DNA from: an uncultured Eubacterium sp.
GTDB lineage: Bacteria > Bacillota > Clostridia > Lachnospirales > Lachnospiraceae
Length of the DNA stretch: 9,834 nt
Assembly: GCA_910579075.1 (NCBI GenBank)
Contig: CAJTSV010000048.1
Location: forward strand, 3,557 to 13,390
Direction: 5' to 3'
The position numbers and the translations under genes were made by a program. Positions within the stretch are counted from its first letter, which is position 1. Each line of letters opens with the position of its first letter. The notes beneath the pieces were generated by a model. It was given only the letters and a program-made list of their open reading frames with translations. It was not told the DNA's origin and searched no databases. Of this stretch, positions 1 through 6,501 are shown in pieces.

Positions 1-1324
1 CCCCTGCCATTTCCGGCAGCTTGTCAATAACCATCTGGATGACACCGGCGCTGTTTAATTTCTGCATCGCTTCGGCTTTGCGCTCCAGACCCTCGGCTTC
101 CGCAAGCAGGGACGCTTTCTTTGCTTCGGCCTCAGCGCTGCCTTTTTTGGCTATCGCTTCGGCTTCGGCCCTTGCACGGGCTTCGATGGCTTCGGCCTCC
201 GCAAGCGCTTTTGCCTTAATCGCCTCGGCTTCGGCAAGCGCGTCGATTTTCTTTTTCTCGGCTTCGGCTTCGGCCTTTTTGATTTCTGCATACTTGCCGG
301 CTTCGGATTCCTGTTCCAGCTTTCTTCTTCCTGCTTCTGCCGGCTTGACTACCTCAGAAAGCAGCTGCTTTTCTTTTTCCAGTGCCCTCTGCTCTGCAAG
401 CTCCGTATTTTTCTGTGCCTGTGTAATCTGCACCTGAATCTGTGCTTCTGCAATATCCTTCTGGCGCTGCTGGCGAATCAGCTCTGCATCCATTTCCGCC
501 TGAATCACTTCTTTCTGCGTCTTTTTGCGCTGGATGTCGTGCGCCAGCTCTGCTTCTGCATTCGCTGTGCTGATTTCCTTCTGGTAACGGGCCTCTGCCA
601 CCTGCTTTTCTTTTTCTGCCTGCTTAATGGCCGTTGCTGCTTCCAGCTTTGCCTGTTCACCGATTTTAATATTTTCCGAGGTGCGTTCATCCTGTTCCCG
701 TTTTGCTTCGGATTTCTGGATTTCCGCATCTTTTTTGCGCTGTGCAATCATGCCTTCGCCAAGCGCTTCGATATAGCCGTTTTCATCCGAAATATCGGTA
801 ATCGTAAAGTTTTTGACTTCCAAGCCCATATTTCCAAGCTCGGTTCCAACCACTTCCTGCACCTGGCTGGAAAATGCTTCCCTTTTCTGGTACAAATCCT
901 CTACCGTCATCGTGGCGATAATTTCACGCAGCTTGCCTTCCAGCACTGCGGTTGCCGTAGACATGATGTTTTTTATGATTTCCTGTTCGTTTTTTCCCGT
1001 AAACTGCTCAATCGCGGTCAGAATGGCGTCCGGTGAATTACGCACCTTGATAACCGCCGTTGTGCTGACCGAAATCGGCACGCCCTGGGATGACAGGCTT
1101 CCTTTTGTATCAACGCGCAGCGGCATGTTTCCAAGCGAAATGTAATCAATCCGTTCTACACCCGGAATGACCAGCCCGCCCCCGCCTGTAATTACCCGGC
1201 GCTTTAAGCCTGTAATCACGCCGGCTTTATCCTGCGGCACCTTCTTCCACATGGAAAAAACTGCTATCAATACAAGAATAATCACGAGTGGTATTGCAAT
1301 AACCGGTAATAATTGTTCCAACAT
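1..1324 (-). CDS. Flotillin-family (SPFH domain) membrane scaffold protein, 3' end cut by the window edge
   Basis: Flotillins sit on the inner face of the membrane and organise ordered membrane domains. The 441 residues visible begin MLEQLLPVIAI, with a hydrophobic N-terminal anchor at about residues 5-25. An SPFH/band-7 domain follows at about 30-195, including GGGGLVIPGVERIDYISLG near 47-65 and TELGNMGLEVKNFTITDISD near 161-180. A long charged coiled coil with the Ala-Glu-Ala repeats typical of flotillins covers about 200-420. The last residues seen, KLPEMAG, match the start of the usual C-terminal segment, so roughly 40-90 residues lie outside the window. The ATG at 1322-1324 is preceded by GGAGGGG at good spacing. 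The gene starts 38 bp after the stop of the NfeD-like gene, the classic NfeD-flotillin operon (yuaF-yuaG/floT in Bacillus). Family assignment is firm; the specific role here is not known. Confidence 0.95.
   Translation of the reverse strand, partial: MLEQLLPVIAIPLVIILVLIAVFSMWKKVPQDKAGVITGLKRRVITGGGGLVIPGVERIDYISLGNMPLRVDTKGSLSSQGVPISVSTTAVIKVRNSPDAILTAIEQFTGKNEQEIIKNIMSTATAVLEGKLREIIATMTVEDLYQKREAFSSQVQEVVGTELGNMGLEVKNFTITDISDENGYIEALGEGMIAQRKKDAEIQKSEAKREQDERTSENIKIGEQAKLEAATAIKQAEKEKQVAEARYQKEISTANAEAELAHDIQRKKTQKEVIQAEMDAELIRQQRQKDIAEAQIQVQITQAQKNTELAEQRALEKEKQLLSEVVKPAEAGRRKLEQESEAGKYAEIKKAEAEAEKKKIDALAEAEAIKAKALAEAEAIEARARAEAEAIAKKGSAEAEAKKASLLAEAEGLERKAEAMQKLNSAGVIQMVIDKLPEMAG
60..280 (-). 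repeat. Degenerate GCCGAAGCC repeats encoding the Ala-Glu-Ala heptads of flotillin
   Basis: On the minus strand this stretch repeats Ala-Glu-Ala codons (GCC GAA GCC and close variants) at irregular spacing, giving peptides such as ALAEAEAI and ARAEAEAI. It lies wholly inside the flotillin coding region and codes for its coiled-coil tail. The repeats also create a long open frame on the opposite strand, rich in Ala and Ser, which is an artefact. Confidence 0.7.
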
Positions 1325-1362
1325 CCTTTTCCCCTCCCTGCCTGCATGGAAGCATCCTGCCG

Positions 1363-1902
1363 TCAGCCGGCTGCTTCTGTCACAATCGCTACATGGTCTG
1401 AAATACTGACAATTTCTACCCTGGTGCCTGCCGCAATCGCGCTGCCATCCATGGATTTCGCCGTTATGGTAATCACGGAACGGTCGTGCTCCGTGCTTGC
1501 CACAGAACCATATCCTTTTTCCGGTATCGCAATATTTACAACATAATTGCGGCTGCATATGCTTTCTACCGTATCTGCCTCAGACTGGTGGTTTTTTAAA
1601 AAGCCCGTCACATTCTGGACGGCAAATGCACCGATATATGCACATACCCCGGCAATGACATGGCGCACTGCCGGCTCCTGCCCCATCAGCAGCATGCTGA
1701 CGCTTCCAAATACCGTAGCTGCCAGGCACAGCGATTTCATGGAAACCGGAAGGATATCAATGTCAAATTCACCGATATCGATGCTGAAAAAATCAAATAC
1801 CGCAAAGTCGAAAAAATCCCCGGCTGCACTGAAAACAATCGACGACAGCAGGAGCAGAATACCGCCTATCATGCATGTCATGTAAACTGTCTGCACATCC
1901 AT
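1363..1902 (-). CDS. Short NfeD/YuaF-type membrane protein, flotillin partner
   Basis: This 179-residue protein belongs to the short NfeD class, which lacks the N-terminal ClpP-like protease domain of long NfeD proteins. Hydrophobic segments lie at about residues 8-27, 55-74 and 80-103. The C-terminal 60 residues (about 118-179) are beta-rich and contain GYGSV and AIAAGTRVEIVSI, the pattern of the NfeD OB-fold. YuaF-type proteins work with the flotillin encoded next to them in organising membrane domains. Start: ATG at 1900-1902, preceded by an AAAGGGGG ribosome binding site. The flotillin gene follows after 38 bp with no terminator between, so the two are probably co-transcribed from the promoter at 1962-1990. 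The acidic, Phe-rich stretch between the first two membrane segments (about 29-52: FFDFAVFDFFSIDIGEFDID) is unusual, and its role is unclear. Confidence 0.9.
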   Translation of the reverse strand: MDVQTVYMTCMIGGILLLLSSIVFSAAGDFFDFAVFDFFSIDIGEFDIDILPVSMKSLCLAATVFGSVSMLLMGQEPAVRHVIAGVCAYIGAFAVQNVTGFLKNHQSEADTVESICSRNYVVNIAIPEKGYGSVASTEHDRSVITITAKSMDGSAIAAGTRVEIVSISDHVAIVTEAAG

Positions 1903-1961
1903 AGCTGTTCCCCCTTTCAGACTGGTACATCAAAGAAACACACGCCTGCATCCTTTTGTCT

Positions 1962-1990
1962 ATTTTACCTCTTTTTGGGGAATTCTTCAA
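1962..1990 (-). promoter_or_regulatory. Sigma-A-like promoter of the nfeD-flotillin operon
   Basis: On the minus strand there is a -35 TTGAAG (1985-1990), a 17-bp spacer and a -10 TAAAAT (1962-1967), about 60 bp upstream of the NfeD-like ATG. I saw no SigW-type sequence (TGAAAC with CGTA), the promoter class known for the Bacillus yuaF operon. Control by a housekeeping sigma factor is therefore the simplest reading. Confidence 0.6.
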
Positions 1991-1993
1991 CCA

Positions 1994-2012
1994 GTTATTT
2001 GTGGAAAATAAC
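1994..2012. repeat. Small AT-rich inverted repeat between the M56 gene and the nfeD promoter
   Basis: GTTATTT (1994-2000) and AAATAAC (2006-2012) form a perfect 7-bp inverted repeat around a 5-base centre. It lies just after the stop of the M56 gene and immediately upstream of the -35 of the nfeD promoter. It could be a weak terminator hairpin for the regulator operon or a protein-binding site. There is no T-run after it on the minus strand, so terminator function is doubtful. Confidence 0.3.
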
Positions 2013-2021
2013 AGATATTTA

Positions 2022-4304
2022 TCATCCGGTCAGCCCGTAGGATGATATTTTCCATTCTCCCTTCTCCCTGACAAAGATGATTTCCATATATTGGAACATA
2101 TCCGGATAAGCACTGTCCCTGAATTCTATGGCAGCCCCATACGTTCCGTTTCCATACGGCGCTTCATCCGACAGCACTTTGGTTTTCAGCTCACTGATAC
2201 TGCCGCCCTGATGGACATCGATATCCCCTTCATACGATGCGGCAAGATAGCTTTGCATCAAATCCCGGCTGGCGCTGCCCTGAAAATAAAGTTCCAGAAA
2301 CTGGTCAATCCTCTGCCTGATTTCCTGCTCATCATCTTCTGCCTGTGAGGAATCCGTACTTCCATTCCCTGTTTTCGCAGTCTGCGAGCCGCTTCCTTCT
2401 GCCAGAACCGCAAACGTATCTGCAATCGCCCGCAGCTCCCTGCCCCATCCTTCCTCTGCCTGTACAGGATAGCTGTAAAACAGCTTCCATACGGTGTTTT
2501 CGGACTGCAGAATATCTGCTTTTGTAACAACGCCGCCATCCTGTTTTTCCATTCCGCTATCCGAAGACGTATATCCTTCTTCTGCAAGCGCCTGCCCTGC
2601 ATCGTCAGACGACATGCCTTCGGAATGCTCTGCCCATATCTTTATCTGGCCATTGACGGCTGCACGCCAGCTGTCCGGGCCATCCTCCAGCCATTCCCCG
2701 TCCGGCAGGTATAAAGAAAACCCGTTCCCGGCCGCAAGCGTGGCACGTTTTTTCTCCTCAAGCCCTTCTTTCTGCAGCGAAAGCATGATAAACGGCTCTG
2801 CCTGGCCATCCCCGGTATTGCCTGTGCTTTCTGCCCGTTTCCACCATACATCCTCACCGTGCCAGTCCATATGAATCTGTTCCCCTGCACTGCTGCTGTC
2901 ATAAGTGAACGCCAGTATTTCCGGCTCCATGCCGTGTTCCTCATATGGCTCTATTTCCACACTTATTCCGTTTCCATCCTGCTCGCACTGTCCGGTTCCG
3001 CCGTTTCCAATGCCGATATAATAACGAAGCTCTCCTGTATCGGATATTTCCATTTCATTTCCATAAGAAACGCCCGTACCCCAGATACCGGCATCTGTCT
3101 TATCAAAGTCAATCATCCAGATTCCTGCCATCTGGCTGTATGAATCATCCGCATCCCCGTCCTCCGGCTGGCGGCCATTTTCATTATCTGGTTCTTTTTC
3201 CGCCTCAGGCTGCCGGCTGTCTGCGGCTGTTTCCCGGCCGCTTTCTGTCTCCTGCTGCCTGTTACGGCTTCCCTGCGCACCGGAATCCGTTTTTTTCACG
3301 GCACATCCGGCAGCAGCCCCAAGGCTGACCGTCAGAATTACAGCAGCTGCCAGAACAGCCATTCCATTTTTCTTTCCCGTCCTGAGAAATATATTCTGAA
3401 ACCGTTTTTTCATCATCCGTTTTCCTCCGTAAAACTGTGTCGTGAACGCATTTCCTCTTGCACAGTTTTTTTGAATGGCGGACAGCAGTGCCTCTGTATA
3501 TGCCCTGCACCCGGCAGGCCCGGCCCCCTGTGTCACGCGTTCATCACATGCCAGCTCCATGTCAGCCGCAGCTTCTTTTCCCATAATCCAGATAAGCGGA
3601 TTAAACCAGTGCACCGCATTTGCTGTCAGAAGAAGCATCTTCCAGTGCAAATCCCTGTGCTGGTAATGCACCAGCTCATGCTTTAAAATAAAATACAGCT
3701 CATGCCTGCCGTACTGTCCCCGCGGCAGCAGCAGCACCGGGTGCAGCGTCCCTGTCATCATCGGGCTGGCTGCCAGCGGGCATTCCAGGACAGGCACGCA
3801 GCGTCTGATATGCATTTCCTGCCCGAGCTGCTCCATCAGGACAGGCACCAGGCCGTCCGTGACAGGCACCGCATGTTTCAGCATCCGTTTTCTGTAATGC
3901 AGGAAGCTGGCTGCATGAACCGCCAGAAAAAGCACAAAGCCGCAAAGCCATACAGCTGCTGCGATATCCGGCAGCGAAACCGAAATGGTTTTCTGATTCT
4001 CCCGCACCGCAGCCGCAGCTTCTGCCTGCACCGGCCTGGCTGCCGTCCTTCGCTGCGGAATCCCTGCCGGGCGCGCCGGTACATTCTGCTGCGGCATGAT
4101 TTCTTCCTGTGGCATGATTTTTTCCAGAATACCCTGGCCGCTTGCCGGAATCATCAGGCGCACTGCCAGAAATATCCATATCCAGCATTTCCACCTTGCT
4201 GCATAGCGCCTGTTCAGAAACGGTGCCAGCAGCACAAGCAGCAGTACCGTCAGGCTGACAGATACCGAAACCTCCAAAACCGATATCAGTAAATTTTCCA
4301 TCAT
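2022..4304 (-). CDS. BlaR1/MecR1-like M56 membrane zinc metallopeptidase (antirepressor) with a non-penicillin-binding sensor region
   Basis: Proteins of this family sense an external signal and trigger inactivation of the partner BlaI-type repressor. The 760 residues hold membrane segments at about 5-30, 36-52 and 112-136. The M56 zinc protease core has HELVH at 209-213 (His209, Glu210 and His213 as ligands and catalytic residue) and DMELACDE at 248-255 (Glu250 as likely third ligand). A further hydrophobic region lies near 222-241 and a last membrane segment at 314-333. The remaining 425 residues should be extracellular. They comprise a polar linker (about 336-390), a beta-rich module with many Gly and Trp (about 392-490), a second beta-rich module (about 505-635), a Ser/Thr/Gly linker, and an NTF2-like module ending WKISSYGLTG (about 658-760). 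No SxxK/SxN/KTG set of a penicillin-binding sensor was recognised. The start overlaps the repressor stop as ATGA (4301-4304), with GGAGGAGG 10 bases upstream, so translation is coupled. The Met at 4299-4301 is an alternative start. Confidence 0.88.
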   Translation of the reverse strand: MMENLLISVLEVSVSVSLTVLLLVLLAPFLNRRYAARWKCWIWIFLAVRLMIPASGQGILEKIMPQEEIMPQQNVPARPAGIPQRRTAARPVQAEAAAAVRENQKTISVSLPDIAAAVWLCGFVLFLAVHAASFLHYRKRMLKHAVPVTDGLVPVLMEQLGQEMHIRRCVPVLECPLAASPMMTGTLHPVLLLPRGQYGRHELYFILKHELVHYQHRDLHWKMLLLTANAVHWFNPLIWIMGKEAAADMELACDERVTQGAGPAGCRAYTEALLSAIQKNCARGNAFTTQFYGGKRMMKKRFQNIFLRTGKKNGMAVLAAAVILTVSLGAAAGCAVKKTDSGAQGSRNRQQETESGRETAADSRQPEAEKEPDNENGRQPEDGDADDSYSQMAGIWMIDFDKTDAGIWGTGVSYGNEMEISDTGELRYYIGIGNGGTGQCEQDGNGISVEIEPYEEHGMEPEILAFTYDSSSAGEQIHMDWHGEDVWWKRAESTGNTGDGQAEPFIMLSLQKEGLEEKKRATLAAGNGFSLYLPDGEWLEDGPDSWRAAVNGQIKIWAEHSEGMSSDDAGQALAEEGYTSSDSGMEKQDGGVVTKADILQSENTVWKLFYSYPVQAEEGWGRELRAIADTFAVLAEGSGSQTAKTGNGSTDSSQAEDDEQEIRQRIDQFLELYFQGSASRDLMQSYLAASYEGDIDVHQGGSISELKTKVLSDEAPYGNGTYGAAIEFRDSAYPDMFQYMEIIFVREKGEWKISSYGLTG

Positions 4305-4693
4305 TGTCCCTGCCCCTCCTCCAGTTTATCCAAAAATTCCCTCAGCTCCTCTACGTCGGAGCTTTTCATTTCCCTGCTGTCATACAGCGCCGCTATCATA
4401 TTCTGGATGGAATTGTTGTACATCTTTTTCAAGAAGTGGCTGCTTTCCTTCGCCTTGTAATCCGTTTCCAGAACGAGCGGTGCATACAGGTTGCGTCCAG
4501 TCGAACGGTCACAGCTGATAAATCCTTTATCCGAAAGCCGCGACAGGGATGTCATCAGCGTGGAAAGCTGCCATTTCCGCTGTCCCTGCAGCTCTTTTAA
4601 AATATAATTGGATGTGACAGGCATTTCACTGTTCCAGATGGCCTGCATGATTTCCAGCTCTGCTTCGCCCAGGTTTTTCTTTTTATTTCCCAT
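4301..4693 (-). CDS. BlaI/MecI/CopY-family winged-helix transcriptional repressor
   Basis: This 130-residue protein has the usual length and layout of BlaI-type repressors. The N-terminal winged helix (about 1-75) contains LGEAELEIMQAIW at 8-20 and QLSTLMTSLSRLSDKGFI at about 42-59 (second and recognition helices), followed by a wing with TGRNLYAPLV. The C-terminal helices (about 78-125) form the dimerisation part and hold the region cut in BlaI on induction. It binds palindromic operators as a dimer and is removed after the M56 partner is activated. Start: ATG at 4691-4693, with AAAAGGGGG just upstream. It is first in the operon and overlaps the M56 gene by 4 bp. Two palindromes in its own promoter (4705-4742) make self-repression very likely. 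No other gene in the window carries the same operator. Confidence 0.93.
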   Translation of the reverse strand: MGNKKKNLGEAELEIMQAIWNSEMPVTSNYILKELQGQRKWQLSTLMTSLSRLSDKGFISCDRSTGRNLYAPLVLETDYKAKESSHFLKKMYNNSIQNMIAALYDSREMKSSDVEELREFLDKLEEGQGQ

Positions 4694-4704
4694 GTTTTCC
4701 CCCT

Positions 4705-4722
4705 TTTATACGTTTGTATAAT
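4705..4722. promoter_or_regulatory. BlaI-type operator 2 over the transcription start
   Basis: On the minus strand this is ATTATAC-AAAC-GTATAAA, the same 7-4-7 dyad as operator 1 with one arm mismatch at the outermost base. Its centre is exactly 20 bp from that of operator 1, about two helical turns, so two repressor dimers would lie on the same DNA face. It covers the expected transcription start and reaches the edge of the ribosome binding site. Confidence 0.78.
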
Positions 4723-4724
4723 TC

Positions 4725-4742
4725 ATTATACCATCGTATAAT
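4725..4742. promoter_or_regulatory. BlaI-type operator 1 overlapping the -10
   Basis: On the minus strand this is ATTATAC-GATG-GTATAAT, a perfect 7-bp inverted repeat around a 4-base centre. The right half contains the -10 TATAAT itself and the left half fills the spacer, so bound repressor would block RNA polymerase. The size and dyad form fit BlaI/MecI boxes. The bases differ from the classical TACA/TGTA bla box, so a distinct specificity is likely. Confidence 0.8.
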
Positions 4743-4753
4743 ACCGATGTCAA
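4725..4753 (-). promoter_or_regulatory. Consensus sigma-A promoter of the blaI-M56 operon
   Basis: On the minus strand there is a -35 TTGACA (4748-4753), a 17-bp spacer (4731-4747) and a -10 TATAAT (4725-4730). All twelve hexamer bases match the consensus. Transcription should start near 4718, giving a leader of about 25 bases that ends in the AAAAGGGGG ribosome binding site. A promoter this strong makes sense only if it is held down, which the two overlapping operators would do. Confidence 0.85.
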
Positions 4754-4886
4754 GTACTGGAAGGGCAGACACAGCTGTTATTGCTGCTATTCAAAACCTC
4801 ATATCCTGATAAGCAAGGCAGATTATTTTCAAAAAACTGTCACACAGGCTCAAAAATGCAGTCTAATATTACAGGAGGGACAATCT
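4743..4886. other. Divergent intergenic region between the repressor operon and the sigma factor gene
   Basis: Apart from the repressor -35 at 4748-4753, this stretch holds the AGGAGG (4873-4878) of the sigma factor gene, 8 bases before its ATG. I could not settle a plus-strand promoter: TAATAT near 4864 is too close to the ribosome binding site, and other candidates are poor. That leaves room for a non-sigma-A promoter, perhaps one read by the sigma factor itself. No second copy of the BlaI-type operator is seen here. Confidence 0.4.
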
Positions 4887-5759
4887 ATGAATCAGAAAGA
4901 ACCTAAAAAAACGAACCAGGAGCTGCAGGAACTGGCCAGCCGGGCTGTTGCAGGAGACAGGCAGGCTCTGGAAACGCTGATTGCCGGCGTCCAGGACCTT
5001 GTGTTTAATTTATCGCTGCGCATGCTTGGCACCTTCCCGGATGCAGAAGACGCCGCACAGGACATCCTGCTGAAAATGATTACACACCTGTCTTCCTTCC
5101 GGGGCGGCAGCTCCTTTACAACATGGGTATTCCGTATAGCGGTAAACTACCTGAAGGATTACCGGAAACACATGTTTGCCCGTTATCCTCTGAGCTTTGA
5201 ATATTATGGTGATGATATTAGAAATGCAGGCTTGCAGGACGTGCCGGATTTGACACAGGATGTGGAGCAGGCCATTCTGGCAGAGGAACTGAAAATGTCC
5301 TGTACCAATGTCATGCTGCAATGCCTGGACGTGGAAAGCCGGTGTATTTTTATACTGGGCACCATGTTTCGGATTGACAGCCGCATAGCCGGGGATATTC
5401 TGGGAATAACACCCGAAGCGTACCGGCAGCGGCTTTCCCGCATACGCAGAAAAATGGCGGACTTTCTCGGGCAGTACTGCGGGGAATACGGCAGCGGCAA
5501 GTGCCGGTGCAGGGACCGGGTAAATTATGCGATACAAAACCACCGGATAAACCCGCAGCAGCTGGACTATACGGCAGCCGAGGAAATTTCCCCCGAGACG
5601 ATGGCGGATGTAAAGCAGGCAATGGAAGATATCGACCGTTTCTCACAGCATTTTTCATTCTGCAAGCCATACCAGACACCGGAACATGCCAGACACCTGA
5701 TACAGGAATTTTTAGATTCCACGCAGCTTTCCATTATCCAGAAACCAGAAAGGAGATAA
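4887..5759 (+). CDS. ECF-type sigma-70 family RNA polymerase sigma factor with Cys-containing C-terminal extension
   Basis: This 290-residue protein directs RNA polymerase to a set of promoters not known here. The sigma-2 region lies at about 27-97 (DLVFNLSLRMLGTFPDAEDAAQDILLKM and FRGGSSFTTWVFRIAVNYLKDYRK read in two pieces). A linker follows, and the sigma-4 helix-turn-helix is at about 135-192 (ESRCIFILG, IAGDILGITPEAYRQRLSRIRRK). Unlike minimal ECF factors of about 170-190 residues, it continues for about 95 residues with a CGEYGSGKCRCRDR motif (Cys198, Cys206, Cys208). This recalls the C-terminal extension with a Cys-x-Cys motif found in some ECF families, where the extension may replace a separate anti-sigma factor. 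No anti-sigma gene is adjacent. Start: ATG after AGGAGG with 8-base spacing. The DUF2461 gene follows after 5 bp. The trigger is unknown; a metal or redox signal through the cysteines is only a possibility. Confidence 0.85.
   Translation: MNQKEPKKTNQELQELASRAVAGDRQALETLIAGVQDLVFNLSLRMLGTFPDAEDAAQDILLKMITHLSSFRGGSSFTTWVFRIAVNYLKDYRKHMFARYPLSFEYYGDDIRNAGLQDVPDLTQDVEQAILAEELKMSCTNVMLQCLDVESRCIFILGTMFRIDSRIAGDILGITPEAYRQRLSRIRRKMADFLGQYCGEYGSGKCRCRDRVNYAIQNHRINPQQLDYTAAEEISPETMADVKQAMEDIDRFSQHFSFCKPYQTPEHARHLIQEFLDSTQLSIIQKPERR
5749..5755 (+). promoter_or_regulatory. Ribosome binding site that fixes the start of the DUF2461 gene
   Basis: AAAGGAG lies 9 bases before the ATG at 5765 and touches the stop codon of the sigma factor gene (5757-5759). 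The frame is open further upstream to an ATG at 5501, but that start would lie deep inside the sigma factor gene and has no comparable ribosome binding site. Confidence 0.8.
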
Positions 5760-5764
5760 CTCTT

Positions 5765-6448
5765 ATGAATACAGCAATCATTCTTAATTATTTATCGGCA
5801 TTAAGCGCAAATAACAGCCGTGAATGGTATCACGCAAACAAGGAAGATTATAAAAAAGCGAATGCTGAATTTGAAAAACTGCTGCAGGAGCTGATGCTGG
5901 AAATCGGGACCTTTGACAGCAGCATTTTGCAGCACAATCCGAAAGACCTTACCTTTAAAATCGTAAGGGACACCCGTTTCAGCCATGATAAATCCCCGTA
6001 TAATCCTGCATTCCGCGCCCATATTGCCGCAAAAGGCAAGCTGCCGGTTCCGGCCGGGTATTACCTTATGATAAAGCCAGGCAATCAGTCTTTTCTGGGC
6101 GGCGGCCTGTTTGCAGATATGTTTAAGGATGCAACGGCTATGATGCGGGATTATCTTGCCAAAAACGGAAAGGAATGGGAAGCCATCCTGCATGAGCCGG
6201 ACTTTGAAAAGTATTTTACGGTAAAGGGAACCGCATTGAAAAATGTGCCTGCAGGATATGACAAAGAGCATCCCCAGGCAGAATATCTGAAATTTAAAAG
6301 CTGGTACCTGGAATATCCGCTGACAGACGAAGAAGTGATGGACGCAGAAGCGTTTCCTGCAAAGGCAGCCGGAATTTTCCGGATGATGAAGCCTTTTAAT
6401 GACTATCTGAACAAGGCGCTTGCGGGATTCAAGATGCCGTCAAGATAA
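5765..6448 (+). CDS. DUF2461 (TIGR02453 family) protein
   Basis: This 227-residue protein has the normal length for DUF2461. Family features are NNSREWYHANKEDY at 16-29, the signature IVRDTRFSHDKSPYN at 66-80, a Gly-rich FLGGGLF turn at 110-116, and a C-terminal part with FKSWYLEYPLTDEE at about 187-200. There is no signal peptide or membrane segment, so it should be cytoplasmic. The biochemical function of the family is not known to me. The gene starts 5 bp after the sigma factor stop with its ribosome binding site inside that gap and the preceding codons. The two genes are therefore almost surely co-transcribed, which does not by itself prove a shared function. The strong hairpin at 6451-6496 ends the operon. 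Confidence 0.92.
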   Translation: MNTAIILNYLSALSANNSREWYHANKEDYKKANAEFEKLLQELMLEIGTFDSSILQHNPKDLTFKIVRDTRFSHDKSPYNPAFRAHIAAKGKLPVPAGYYLMIKPGNQSFLGGGLFADMFKDATAMMRDYLAKNGKEWEAILHEPDFEKYFTVKGTALKNVPAGYDKEHPQAEYLKFKSWYLEYPLTDEEVMDAEAFPAKAAGIFRMMKPFNDYLNKALAGFKMPSR

Positions 6449-6450
6449 CC

Positions 6451-6496
6451 GCATCCCTTCTCCGGACAGGCGCTTTCCTGCCAGGGGAAGGGATGC
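6451..6496. terminator. Strong hairpin between convergent genes, probable bidirectional terminator
   Basis: The 13-base arms 6451-6463 and 6484-6496 (outer bases GCATCCC and GGGATGC) pair fully with a single G-U wobble. The 20-base centre contains a smaller CAGG/CCTG stem. The structure starts 2 bp after the DUF2461 stop and ends 5 bp before the stop of the convergent DUF6273 gene, so it suits both. There is no clear T-run on either strand, so it may act with Rho or as a 3'-end stabiliser. Confidence 0.6.
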
Positions 6497-6501
6497 CAGA
6501 T

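Noticed and set aside
21..437. Plus-strand open frame rich in Ala and Ser
   Set aside because: It is the antisense of the Ala-Glu-Ala repeats of flotillin. Its composition follows from the repeats and it has no ribosome binding site.
2200..2420. Possible KTG motif of a penicillin-binding sensor (KTGNGSTD, residues about 644-651 of the M56 protein)
   Set aside because: It lies in a low-complexity linker, and I found no partner SxxK or SxN at suitable distances.
3702..4292. Long plus-strand open frame of 196 codons
   Set aside because: It lies wholly antisense to the conserved M56 core. The translation is rich in His, Gln and Arg, as expected for a shadow frame.
4855..4870. TAATAT as a -10 for the sigma factor gene
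   Set aside because: Transcription would begin inside the ribosome binding site at 4873-4878, and there is no -35 at good spacing.
5501..5764. Upstream in-frame extension of the DUF2461 gene to an ATG at 5501
   Set aside because: It would overlap the sigma factor gene by over 250 bp. The family homology begins at the ATG at 5765, which has its own ribosome binding site.
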